In this document: positions 18,665 through 27,856 of the stretch, in pieces
Layout of the letters: each line of letters begins with the position of its first letter
Position numbering within the stretch: position 1 is the stretch's first letter
Assembly (NCBI RefSeq): GCF_007992715.1
Contig: NZ_BKAU01000007.1
Coordinates: 186,001-250,000, forward strand
DNA: 64,000 nucleotides
From: Chitinophaga cymbidii
GTDB taxonomy: Bacteria; Bacteroidota; Bacteroidia; Chitinophagales; Chitinophagaceae
Reading direction: 5' to 3'
The notes under the pieces: generated by a model
Seen by the model: the letters and a program-made list of their open reading frames with translations, nothing else
What the model was told of the DNA's origin: nothing
Database searches by the model: none
Program-made: the position numbers and the translations under genes

Positions 18665-19618
18665 ATGAAAAAGATTCTAATACCCATCATCATAATCTTC
18701 GTGCTGGCGTCCTGCAACAAGGATGTGGAATTTCCGGACTACGAATACCAGACAATTTACTTTGCTTATCAATACCCTGTACGAACGATCACCTTTGGCG
18801 AGGACATATTCAGCACCGAACTGGACAACCAGGGCAAATGCAGGATCATGGCCACTACCGGAGGTGTTTATTACAGCAAGAAAGATATTCATGTCGGCAT
18901 CAGGGTAGATCACTCGCTGTTGGGCAATGGCCTTTTGTTCGGCGCGGGCCAGCAGGAAATACTGCCCATGCCCGATCATTACTATTCGCTGGCGGCCGGC
19001 AACATCGTTATTCCGCAGGGCGGCCTCACCGGAGGCGTGGAGGTACAGCTTACGGACGCTTTTTTCAACGATCCCCGGGCGATCATGAACACCTACGTCA
19101 TTCCGTTGCGGATAAGCGAAAAAGGCAGCGCCGATTCCATTCTGGCGGGGAAGGATTTCATACTGTACGCCATCAAGTACGTTAATCCCTGGCACGGCAA
19201 TTACCTTCGCCGCGGCAAAGACGTGTTCACCGGCAGCGTGAACCAGACTATCGTGCGGCATCAGCAGTATGTGGAAAAAGATGAAGTCAACAAACTGTAC
19301 ACCCGTTCCATGAACACCATCGAGTTTCCCGTAGTGTTCAAGGACAAGGACGGCGTGAATGTGAACTGCCCGTTGCTGCTGGCGTTCGACGAAGCAGGCA
19401 AGTGTACCGTATCAGCCGCCAACAGCAGCTTTACCGCCACCGGCAACGGCCAGTTCGTGAAAAGAGGCGAGAAGAACAGCTGGGGAGGAAAAGACCGCGA
19501 CGTACTTTACCTGAGCTACCAGGTAACGCTGCCTGATATGCAGGTGAGTGCTACAGACACGCTTGTGATGCGCGACCGCGCGGTGGTAATGGAAACTTTT
19601 ACACCGGTAGACAAATAA
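18665..19618 (+). CDS. xusE: DUF1735-type surface lipoprotein (XusE-type)
   Basis: This 317-residue protein has a short lipoprotein signal (FVLASC, Cys18) and no enzyme motif. The first half resembles DUF1735 beta-sandwich domains found next to SusD genes; the second half begins with WHGNYLRRGKD and looks like a second beta-rich domain. Such proteins are presumed surface glycan-binding proteins. Its place between the second SusD and a GH10 xylanase is the position of XusE in xylan loci, which is the main basis for the symbol. Confidence 0.78.
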   Translation: MKKILIPIIIIFVLASCNKDVEFPDYEYQTIYFAYQYPVRTITFGEDIFSTELDNQGKCRIMATTGGVYYSKKDIHVGIRVDHSLLGNGLLFGAGQQEILPMPDHYYSLAAGNIVIPQGGLTGGVEVQLTDAFFNDPRAIMNTYVIPLRISEKGSADSILAGKDFILYAIKYVNPWHGNYLRRGKDVFTGSVNQTIVRHQQYVEKDEVNKLYTRSMNTIEFPVVFKDKDGVNVNCPLLLAFDEAGKCTVSAANSSFTATGNGQFVKRGEKNSWGGKDRDVLYLSYQVTLPDMQVSATDTLVMRDRAVVMETFTPVDK

Positions 19619-19649
19619 TTCATTCGCCATCCCAAATCATATAACTGTT

Positions 19650-21809
19650 ATGAATAAACGATATACAACTGCAGCTGGCCTCGCCACACTGATCATGATG
19701 GCCGCATGCAACAAATACAAATCCCTCGATTTCAAACCGGATAAGCCGGAAAGCGTTGCCCTCCAGGAAGAAATAGACGCATACCCCGCGCTAAAGACCT
19801 ATATCAACCGCTCCGCACATCCCGGATTCAAATGGGGAATGGCGATGGGCTTGCAGGAATATGTAGGTAAAGGTGTGAAATACAGGCTGGCCAACAGGAA
19901 CTTCGACGAGATCGCACTGGGGTACGAAATGAAGCATGGCGCCGTAGTACAGGCCGACGGCAGCCTGGACCTCGGTAATGTGGAGGAGCTGCTAAGCGCC
20001 GCCAGCCAGGCCGGAATGACGGTTTACGGCCATACGCTCGTCTGGCATGCCAACCAGAACGCGGCTTACCTGAAAGGGCTGATCGCACCGATGGTAGTAA
20101 CGTCGCCCGCGTATGCCAATGAACTAAATACGGCAGGATTGCAGGACCATACTTTCACGGGCTGGAATCTGTCCCGGCCCGGCGCCGGCATTTCCATAGC
20201 GGAAGGCGAGGGGATGGGCGCCGGCAACAGGGCCGTAAAGCTGACCGCATCAGCCGGTTCCTCCGCAGCGGCAGACCTGCAATTGATCAGCCCGTACATT
20301 ACGGTAGACAATACACATAAATACGAAGTGGTCGTTTACATCAAGTCAGACGTACCGGGCGAGGGCCGCATCGCTTTCGACGGATTGAATAATAATACGC
20401 CTGAGACAGACTGGACAACATCCGGAACGCCTGCCGCGACATTCACCACCGGCATTTCCTGGAAAGAGATCAGGTTTCCCGTAACGGATTTCGCCGGTGG
20501 CAGCTTCCGGCTGCATTTTGATCTCGGGTATAAACCGGGCGTAACCTATTACATCGATATAAACAACCTGTATGTATACGATACGCAAGGCACCCCCGCC
20601 ATCAAAAATCTCGTAACGGACGGCAATTTTGAATCAGGCAGCGGCTGGGGAGGATGGGGCAACAGCTCCACCCGCGGCATCACCGCCGATGGCATGGGCC
20701 TGGGCAACAACGGGAAAGCATTTTATGTGACCAATCCTTCCAAAACAGCGAACTACTGGGACGTTCAAACCAGTTATCCCTTTGCTGAAGTGCTGACCAA
20801 TGGCGAAACGTATAACCTGAGCTTCTGGGTGAAAGGCTCCGCCGAAGGCGTTATCAGACCGGAGCTGCAAAGCGCCAACTACTCGTCCAACGGATTCGGA
20901 CAGGTGCCCGTAACCACCGAATGGAAGCTGGTGGATATTTCCACAACCGCCACGGCGGCGGACAGGAGCAGGCTGATCTTCAGCTATGGTGAATTTGCGG
21001 GTACGGTGTATATAGATGATGTAGTACTCAAAAGCAACAGCGCTACCGGCGGCGGTACTACCATCGTGGAGAAAACCGCCGCGGAGAAAACGATGATCAT
21101 CACGGAAGCCCTCAACAAATGGATGTCCGGCATGCTGGGCGTCAGCAAAACACAGGTCAAAGCATGGGATGTTGTTAACGAGCCGATGGACGACGGCAAT
21201 CCCTTTGAGCTGAAAACCGGCGTAGGCAAGCCTGACATGGCGGCGGACGAATTTTACTGGCAGGATTATCTCGATGGAAAAGAGTACGGCGTGACAGCCT
21301 TTAAAATGGCGCGGCAATACGGTAATGCGGATGATATTCATTTCATCAACGATTACAATCTTGAATATAACCTCGACAAATGCCGCGGGCTGATCGCGTA
21401 TGTAAACTACATCGAAAGCAAAGGCGCAAAAGTAGACGGCATCGGTACCCAGATGCACATCAGTATTACGTCCGACAAGGAAAAGATCGCCGAAATGTTC
21501 CGGCTGCTCGCGGCCACGGGTAAACTGGTAAAGATATCTGAACTGGATATAGGCGTTGGCGTGAAGACCACGGAAGCAACCGCGGAACACTACCAGGCAC
21601 AGGCGGATATGTACAAATATGTGATCGATAAATATTTCGAGCTGATACCTGCGCAGCAACGCTACGGCATTACGCTCTGGAGCCCGATGGACAGCCCCGC
21701 CAGTTCCAGCTGGAGAGCCGGAGAGCCCATCGGGATATGGACAGAAGCGTATGTGCGCAAGCTGGCTTATGCAGCCGTGGCCCAGGCACTGGAAGCGAAT
21801 ACTAAATAG
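19650..21809 (+). CDS. xyn10C: GH10 endo-1,4-beta-xylanase with carbohydrate-binding insert
   Basis: The 719-residue lipoprotein (MMAAC, Cys20) is a GH10 xylanase split by an insertion. The first catalytic part covers about residues 55-140 (TVYGHTLVWHANQN). Residues about 145-475 form two successive beta-sandwich modules resembling CBM4/9 or CBM22 (GWNLSRPGAG..., then DGNFESGSGWGGW...). The second catalytic part carries the acid/base Glu511 in DVVNEP and the nucleophile Glu631 in SELDIG. It cuts the xylan backbone, probably at the cell surface. The inserted-CBM design matches the Xyn10C enzymes of xylan-degrading Bacteroidota. Confidence 0.94.
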   Translation: MNKRYTTAAGLATLIMMAACNKYKSLDFKPDKPESVALQEEIDAYPALKTYINRSAHPGFKWGMAMGLQEYVGKGVKYRLANRNFDEIALGYEMKHGAVVQADGSLDLGNVEELLSAASQAGMTVYGHTLVWHANQNAAYLKGLIAPMVVTSPAYANELNTAGLQDHTFTGWNLSRPGAGISIAEGEGMGAGNRAVKLTASAGSSAAADLQLISPYITVDNTHKYEVVVYIKSDVPGEGRIAFDGLNNNTPETDWTTSGTPAATFTTGISWKEIRFPVTDFAGGSFRLHFDLGYKPGVTYYIDINNLYVYDTQGTPAIKNLVTDGNFESGSGWGGWGNSSTRGITADGMGLGNNGKAFYVTNPSKTANYWDVQTSYPFAEVLTNGETYNLSFWVKGSAEGVIRPELQSANYSSNGFGQVPVTTEWKLVDISTTATAADRSRLIFSYGEFAGTVYIDDVVLKSNSATGGGTTIVEKTAAEKTMIITEALNKWMSGMLGVSKTQVKAWDVVNEPMDDGNPFELKTGVGKPDMAADEFYWQDYLDGKEYGVTAFKMARQYGNADDIHFINDYNLEYNLDKCRGLIAYVNYIESKGAKVDGIGTQMHISITSDKEKIAEMFRLLAATGKLVKISELDIGVGVKTTEATAEHYQAQADMYKYVIDKYFELIPAQQRYGITLWSPMDSPASSSWRAGEPIGIWTEAYVRKLAYAAVAQALEANTK

Positions 21810-21827
21810 CAAAAAAACAAAGGACAT

Positions 21828-23501
21828 ATGAGCATACTACGAATTGTTCCCAGCCGGGCTTTCTGCCTGCTGGCGGGATTACTACTGCTATGGCATACCG
21901 GCAAAGCACAGTCCACTACACTGGTAAATCCCGTGTTAAGCGGCTTCTATCCTGATCCCAGTGCGATAAAAGTGGGCACGGACTACTACCTCGTGAACTC
22001 CACCTTTTCCTATTTCCCCGGTCTGCCGGTATTTCATAGTAAAGACCTGAAAAACTGGAAGCAGGTGGGTAACGCCATAGACCGGACCACACAGATGCAA
22101 TTCCTGCAGCAGCGCACCACGCGGGGGTTGTTTGCACCCGGCATCAGTCATCATAACGGCACCTTCTACATTACCTGTACCAATATCGATGACGGCGGCA
22201 ATTTTGTGATCACGGCGAAAAACGCAGCCGGGCCATGGAGCGATCCCGTGTGGCTGCCTAAAGTGCGGGGCATCGATCCGTGCATTCATTTTATAGATGA
22301 CAAGGCGTATATCATTTACAACAGCGATCCTCCCGGCCATCAATCACTGTACCCCGGCCACCGCACCATCCGGATGTACGAGTTTGATCCCGTTGCCATG
22401 CAGGTGACAGGAGAGGAGCAAATACTGGTGAACGGTGGGGTGGACATCAGCAAGAAACCGGTGTGGATCGAAGGCCCGCATCTTCTTAAAAGAAATGGCT
22501 GGTATTACCTCTATGCCGCCGAAGGCGGTACCTCCGTGAATCATTCCGAAGTAGTGCTACGCAGCAAATCCGTATGGGGCCCTTACGTTCCCTATGAAGG
22601 CAACCCCATTCTCACACAACGGGAGCTGCCGGAAGACCGGAAGCACCCGGTTACGTCCACCGGTCACGCCCAGCTGCTGGAAGGTCCCGATGGCAACACC
22701 TACGCGATCTTCCTGGCCTGCCGGCCTTATGCCGGCGACTACTACAATACCGGGAGGGAAACTTTCATTGCGCCGGTGGAATGGCAGAATGACTGGCCGG
22801 TGATCAATCCCGCCCATAAAGAAGTGCAATACCATTACGAAGCCGCCTTCAACGAAAACAGGCAACCGGGCGCCACACCGCAGAGCGGCAATTTTTCGTA
22901 CACCATCCCTTTTGAAAAAACGCTTGATCCCTCGCTGCTTTTTCTGCGCACCTGCGACAGCGCTTCTTTTTCCCTGGACAAACGGTCAGGGCTCACCCTG
23001 AAGGTGAAGCCCGAAACCTGCATGGAAACAGTTTCGCCTTCGTTCATCGGCAAGCGGCAGCAACATCTGTATTGCAAAGCTGAAACGGCGATGACCTTTG
23101 CCGCATCTTCCGAAAATGAAAAAGCAGGTTTCATGGTCTATTACGATGAAGATCATTTTTATTATCTGTGTAAATCCATAGCGGACGGAAAGCCTGTGTT
23201 GCAGCTGTTTAAAGGAGGGATGGAGATCGTTGCGGAAACACCGTTAAAGGACGGATCGGAGAAGGTTGAACTGAAGATCGAAGCGCATGGGGACTATTAT
23301 GATTTTTATTATGCCACGAAGCCCGGTGCATGGGTGAAGCTGAAAGGCGGGCTGGACGCCCGGTATCTGAGCACCAGGAATGCCGGCGGTTTTACGGGAT
23401 GTCTTTTTGCGATGTACACAACATCTTCCGGCAAACCTTCCGGCAACGCCGCCAGGTATCAATATCTGAAATACAGCGGCAACGATCCGATGTACCGGTA
23501 A
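21828..23501 (+). CDS. GH43 glycoside hydrolase (beta-xylosidase/arabinofuranosidase type)
   Basis: The 557-residue protein has a signal peptide ending near GKAQ, a five-bladed GH43 propeller (about residues 28-330) with the three expected acids, Asp43 in YPDPS, Asp150 in RGIDP and Glu215 in WIEGPH, then a C-terminal concanavalin-like beta-sandwich (about 365-550) typical of GH43 beta-xylosidases. It would release xylose or arabinose from xylo-oligosaccharides. It lies 18 bases after the GH10 gene and ends 6 bases from the convergent regulator. Exact specificity cannot be told from sequence. Confidence 0.92.
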   Translation: MSILRIVPSRAFCLLAGLLLLWHTGKAQSTTLVNPVLSGFYPDPSAIKVGTDYYLVNSTFSYFPGLPVFHSKDLKNWKQVGNAIDRTTQMQFLQQRTTRGLFAPGISHHNGTFYITCTNIDDGGNFVITAKNAAGPWSDPVWLPKVRGIDPCIHFIDDKAYIIYNSDPPGHQSLYPGHRTIRMYEFDPVAMQVTGEEQILVNGGVDISKKPVWIEGPHLLKRNGWYYLYAAEGGTSVNHSEVVLRSKSVWGPYVPYEGNPILTQRELPEDRKHPVTSTGHAQLLEGPDGNTYAIFLACRPYAGDYYNTGRETFIAPVEWQNDWPVINPAHKEVQYHYEAAFNENRQPGATPQSGNFSYTIPFEKTLDPSLLFLRTCDSASFSLDKRSGLTLKVKPETCMETVSPSFIGKRQQHLYCKAETAMTFAASSENEKAGFMVYYDEDHFYYLCKSIADGKPVLQLFKGGMEIVAETPLKDGSEKVELKIEAHGDYYDFYYATKPGAWVKLKGGLDARYLSTRNAGGFTGCLFAMYTTSSGKPSGNAARYQYLKYSGNDPMYR

Positions 23502-23507
23502 ACCCTG

Positions 23508-26500
23508 CTAGTTGTGGCTGCCCGCGTCGCTTTTTTTCATACTGGCGATAAACTCGGATGGCAGCATGTTGAATTTGCTTTTGAATGATTTGGCAAAATA
23601 GTTCGGCGTGGAGAATCCAACGAGATAAGCGATCTCGGCGATGGTCATTTCGCTTTTCTCCATCAGCGCCGCCGCCCTTTCGAGCCTGTAGGAACGGATA
23701 TATTCCACCGGCGTTTGACCGGTCAGTTCCAGTAACCGGCTGTACAGGGAGCTGCGGCTCATGCCCACTTCCTTGCTAAGGCTTTCCACCGAAAGCTGTG
23801 AACTGGCCAGGTTGTCTTCCAGGTAGCCGGCAATTTTGTTCATCAGCTTTTCACCGGCCGACTCTATTTCCGCTTCCGGCGCAAGCACCCTGACCTGCCG
23901 GGAATAGGTGTTTTTCAGGGTATGATTGAGTTGCAGCAGGTTCCTGATCTTGGCATACAGCACATCTGAATTGAACGGCTTTGTGATGTAGTCATTGGCG
24001 CCTGTTTCCAGTCCGGCGATCTGCTGTTCCTCATTGGCAAGCGCCGTGAGCAGGATAACGGGAATATGGCTGGTGCGCTTGTCCGCCTTCAGCTTTTGCA
24101 GCAGGCTGATCCCGTCCATCTGCGGCATGCTGATATCGCTGACGATCAGTTCCGGATGAAGTGCAAGCGCTTTCTGCCATCCTTCCTTTCCGTCAGCCGC
24201 TTCTATTACCTTGCAGCTGCCGCAGAGGTTGTCTTTCAGGTAGATCCTGAAATCTTCGTTATCCTCCACCAGCAGTACCAGCGGCATATCTGCCGTGGCT
24301 GCCGGCGCCTCCGCGGGTGCGGGCGCAACCTGCCGGCCGGATGGTTCCGTCATTTCCGTGGATGCCGGAACTCCGGCCTGCCGGAAGGTTTGTTGAGGCG
24401 CTTTCGCGGGAACCGGCATCAGCGGGATCCGGACGAAAAAAACGGCGCCTTTTCCTTCCTCGCTTTCCACCCCGATAGTGCCGCCGTGCAACCGGACAAA
24501 TTCACGGGTAATGGACAAACCGATCCCCGTTCCCTGGTTCAGTATCGCCGCGGTAGTAGTGGCCTGATAGAAACGGTCGAATACCTGTTGCTGCCTTTCC
24601 CGAGGAATACCGATGCCCGTATCCGTGATCTTTATACATACCCACTGCTGGTCCGCTTCCTGCAATTCCACTATAACAGATCCGTCTTCCAGCGTGAACT
24701 TGAAAGCGTTGGACAACAGGTTAAAGAGAATGCGCTCCATCTTGTCGTGGTCAAATAATGCGTCCAGCTTATGCAGCCGGGAGCTGAACTTTAAACGGAT
24801 GTGCTTTTTCTCCGCAAAATCCCTGAACGAGTCCGTTACCTCTTTTACAAAAGACACCCATTCGCCTTCGGATAGTTGTAATTGCAGCTCGTGTTCTTCC
24901 ATCTTCCTGAAATCAAGCAGCTGGTTGACGAGGTTCAGCAGCCTGCGGGCATTCCGTTTGACCATGCCCAGCTTCTCAAGCCTGTTGTCCGCTTTTTCCC
25001 CGGCGATCAGCTGATCGACCGGCCCCATGATCAGCGATATCGGCGTTCTGAAATCATGGCTCAGGTTGGTCAGGAATTTGATCTTCTGCCGGTCAAGCTC
25101 CTGTATGCGCTTCGCTTCTTCGCGTTCCTGCTCCAGCAGGAATTTCTTCCGGAGCCGGGTGATGCCTCTGTGACGGCTGTACAGCAACAAACCACCAGCG
25201 GCTGCTATATAAAATATGTAAGCATAGATCGTTCGCCAGAAGGGTGGGAGAACGTAGATCTTTATCACCGTGTCTTTCGTACTCCATACCCCGTCGTTGT
25301 TACCGGCCTTTACATGAAAGGTATATTCTCCGGGATCAAGATTCGTATAGGATGCCGTGTTGACGGTGCCGGTGTAATTCCAGTCCTTGTCGAACCCTTC
25401 CAGCCTGTAAGCGTAATGGTTCTGCTTGGGGATGGTGTAATTCAGGGCAACAAAACCCAGGGAGAAATTCTGTTTATATGCAAGCCTGATCTCGCTGGCA
25501 ACGGATATATGCTCTTTGATGGGCGCATCGTCGCCGGCGGCGACTGATTTGTTGGATACTTTCAGATCGGTCAGCAATACCACCGGTACATTCCTGTTTA
25601 CGGTCAGCAGGGCGGGATCGAAATAGTTGAACCCGTCCAGCCCCCCGAACATCAATTCCCCGCCGGACAGGCGGATGCCCGACGCATGTACGAAGTTGTT
25701 GTTCTGAACACCATTGTGATAAGTAAAGTTGCGGAATTTCTTCTTTACCGGATCGAAGCTGCTGATGCCGGTGTTGGTGCTCACCCAGATCAGGCCGTTC
25801 AGGTCTTCAAGAACGTGGTAGATCGTAGTGTTTTGCAATCCGTCCTTTTCAGAAAAGTTGATGAACGAGCGCAGCTTTTTATCAAACATACTCAGTCCTT
25901 CGCCATAAGTTCCCACCCACATGTTGCCGTGGCTGTCAGGCAGCAGCGCCTGCACTTTGTCGGACGGCAGCCGGCTGTTGCTCTGCGTATATATTTTCCA
26001 CTCACCGTTCTCCGGGTTGTAAACGGCCATCCCGCCACCGTGCGTACCGATCCAGATATTTCCCTCCGCGTCTTCCTCTATGGCCCGGATGTATCCGTTG
26101 ATGGGCAGCAATGTTTCATTTTTTGCACCGGGGCGGGGATAGGGCGTAAACCGCTTCACTACTTTTTCATCCTGCAGCAGGTTGATCCCTTGACCGTTCG
26201 TACCGATCCATATTCTTCCTTTCCGGTCTTCCTTCATGCAAAAGATATCGTTAGCACTCAGGTCACCTGCGCCGGCGCCCTGTTCCAGGTGGCGGCTGCT
26301 GCCTGTAGCGGGATCCAGGATAAAAAGCCCGTTGGCATAAGTGCCGGCATATAGCTTGTTGTTACGGCTTCTGAGCAGTGCCAGTATGGTCAGGTGCGCG
26401 GATTGTACCGCGGGTGATTGCAAAGTAACGGGACTGATCTGTTCTGTCCGGGGATTGAATCTGAACAATCCGTTTTCCTCCGTACCCACAAACACGCTGC

Positions 26501-27629
26501 CGTTCCCGTCTTCCGCAAAAGCGCTAATGATAGCAGGGGGGCGGCCACCCGTGGTAAAAGCACGGCCCGGTTTGATATCAAAGAGGTTCAGGTTGGGATC
26601 ATACTTGTTGATGCCTCCACGGAAAGTACCCAGCCAGTAAATACTCTGCTGATCGATATACGCACACCGGATCGTTTTACTGGTCAGGCTGTAAGCATGC
26701 CCTTGCCGGGGAACGTGATTCGTAATTGTTTGCGACGGCAGGTGGATGATGCTCAGGCCTTCGGCCGTGCCAACCCACAGGTCTCCCTTTTCATCTGCCA
26801 CGATGCAGGCGATCTCGTTACTGCTTAATGCAGAGGTTGCCCCACTGAGGCGATGATGAATGTTGAATCCGGCGCCATCCTGCCGGTAGGTACACAAACC
26901 CGCCATGGTGCCTATCCAGATATTGCCGTCCCTGTCTTCCGCGATCGCTCTGACATCATTACTGATCAGGCTTTGCGGCAGCCTTTCATCATGCCGGAAA
27001 CATTTTATGCTACCGGATGTTCTGTCGTACAAATAGAGCCCGGTATTGGTTCCCGTCCATACCCGTTGCCGGCTGTCCACCAGTACGCATGTCAATATCA
27101 TGGAAGCGGGACGGGCGCCGGCCAGATCAAGCCTGAAAATGCTGCCGGAAGCCGGGTCAAGGCGGAACAGTCTTTCGTACTGGGCAATCCACACCATTCC
27201 CGCGTCGTCGCTGCAAATACTTCTTATAACGGCATTCGGCAGCGGACCGGATTCCGGCGTGGATGCCGCATAGTGAATGAAGATATCCTTCTTGCGGTCG
27301 TACCGGCTCAGCCCTCCGCCACTGGTGCCAATCCAGAGGTTACCAGCTTTGTCTTCATGCAACGCCAGTATCTCATTGGCGCGCAGGCTGCCTGTATCGC
27401 CGGGAATATGCCGGTACACCGTGAAGTTGGTTCCATCAAATTTATTCAATCCGTCATCTGTGGCAAACCACATCAGGCCATACTGGTCTTTAATGATCGC
27501 ATTGACGGAATTGGACAGCAGCCCGTCTTTTGAGGAAAGCGCTGTAAAATTTATGTGTGCTGTTTGTGCCGATGCGGCATGTAAGAACGTGAGGATAAAA
27601 AAAAGTGGCGTATATATGTATTTGGGCAT
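23508..27629 (-). CDS. Hybrid two-component system sensor/regulator (HTCS)
   Basis: One 1373-residue polypeptide combines a signal peptide (MPKYIYTPLFFILTFLHAASAQ), a periplasmic double beta-propeller of repeated W-x-GT-x-GGL motifs, a Y_Y_Y domain, a membrane span (about residues 815-840), a histidine kinase (His858 in LSHDFRTPIS), a receiver domain (Asp1165 in IVSDISMPQMDG) and a C-terminal AraC-type helix-turn-helix. Such HTCS proteins sense oligosaccharides and activate the adjacent polysaccharide locus. I chose the ATG at 27629 because it gives a proper signal peptide; the frame extends 33 codons further with no better start. It is divergent from the esterase-GH43 gene. Confidence 0.95.
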   Translation of the reverse strand: MPKYIYTPLFFILTFLHAASAQTAHINFTALSSKDGLLSNSVNAIIKDQYGLMWFATDDGLNKFDGTNFTVYRHIPGDTGSLRANEILALHEDKAGNLWIGTSGGGLSRYDRKKDIFIHYAASTPESGPLPNAVIRSICSDDAGMVWIAQYERLFRLDPASGSIFRLDLAGARPASMILTCVLVDSRQRVWTGTNTGLYLYDRTSGSIKCFRHDERLPQSLISNDVRAIAEDRDGNIWIGTMAGLCTYRQDGAGFNIHHRLSGATSALSSNEIACIVADEKGDLWVGTAEGLSIIHLPSQTITNHVPRQGHAYSLTSKTIRCAYIDQQSIYWLGTFRGGINKYDPNLNLFDIKPGRAFTTGGRPPAIISAFAEDGNGSVFVGTEENGLFRFNPRTEQISPVTLQSPAVQSAHLTILALLRSRNNKLYAGTYANGLFILDPATGSSRHLEQGAGAGDLSANDIFCMKEDRKGRIWIGTNGQGINLLQDEKVVKRFTPYPRPGAKNETLLPINGYIRAIEEDAEGNIWIGTHGGGMAVYNPENGEWKIYTQSNSRLPSDKVQALLPDSHGNMWVGTYGEGLSMFDKKLRSFINFSEKDGLQNTTIYHVLEDLNGLIWVSTNTGISSFDPVKKKFRNFTYHNGVQNNNFVHASGIRLSGGELMFGGLDGFNYFDPALLTVNRNVPVVLLTDLKVSNKSVAAGDDAPIKEHISVASEIRLAYKQNFSLGFVALNYTIPKQNHYAYRLEGFDKDWNYTGTVNTASYTNLDPGEYTFHVKAGNNDGVWSTKDTVIKIYVLPPFWRTIYAYIFYIAAAGGLLLYSRHRGITRLRKKFLLEQEREEAKRIQELDRQKIKFLTNLSHDFRTPISLIMGPVDQLIAGEKADNRLEKLGMVKRNARRLLNLVNQLLDFRKMEEHELQLQLSEGEWVSFVKEVTDSFRDFAEKKHIRLKFSSRLHKLDALFDHDKMERILFNLLSNAFKFTLEDGSVIVELQEADQQWVCIKITDTGIGIPRERQQQVFDRFYQATTTAAILNQGTGIGLSITREFVRLHGGTIGVESEEGKGAVFFVRIPLMPVPAKAPQQTFRQAGVPASTEMTEPSGRQVAPAPAEAPAATADMPLVLLVEDNEDFRIYLKDNLCGSCKVIEAADGKEGWQKALALHPELIVSDISMPQMDGISLLQKLKADKRTSHIPVILLTALANEEQQIAGLETGANDYITKPFNSDVLYAKIRNLLQLNHTLKNTYSRQVRVLAPEAEIESAGEKLMNKIAGYLEDNLASSQLSVESLSKEVGMSRSSLYSRLLELTGQTPVEYIRSYRLERAAALMEKSEMTIAEIAYLVGFSTPNYFAKSFKSKFNMLPSEFIASMKKSDAGSHN

Positions 27630-27695
27630 AAAAATCAGGCATAGTACATCGCGTGGAAATTGGTTGAGTCCGGTAACAACGATCAGCAGGCAGAA

Positions 27696-27722
27696 CATTT
27701 GTACTACAAATTTCAACAAATG
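27696..27722. promoter_or_regulatory. Inverted/direct repeat, candidate HTCS binding site
   Basis: Three related half-sites occur in a row: CATTTGT (27696-27702), ACAAAT (27706-27711) and ACAAATG (27716-27722), giving overlapping inverted repeats. It lies between the divergent regulator and esterase-GH43 genes, 27 bases upstream of the box at 27750. Binding by the HTCS is inference. Confidence 0.35.
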
Positions 27723-27749
27723 AAGCATGTGATGAATGCCGCTTTCTGC

Positions 27750-27757
27750 TATCTTTG
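27750..27757 (+). promoter_or_regulatory. -7 promoter box for the esterase-GH43 gene
   Basis: TATCTTTG matches TAnnTTTG exactly. The proposed start codon is about 100 bases downstream. No -33 TTTG is visible, consistent with activator control. Confidence 0.5.
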
Positions 27758-27856
27758 TTTTAGTGTGAATTTAACAATTATTTTTCATTTTCCACGTTGA
27801 AAACAAGCGCTCCTGAAGGCATCATGACAAGTCAACCACTACCTTTTTATATCCAT

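Noticed and set aside
20634..21827. 397-codon frame opposite the GH10 xylanase
   Set aside because: The xylanase has intact catalytic motifs on the plus strand; the antisense product resembles nothing.
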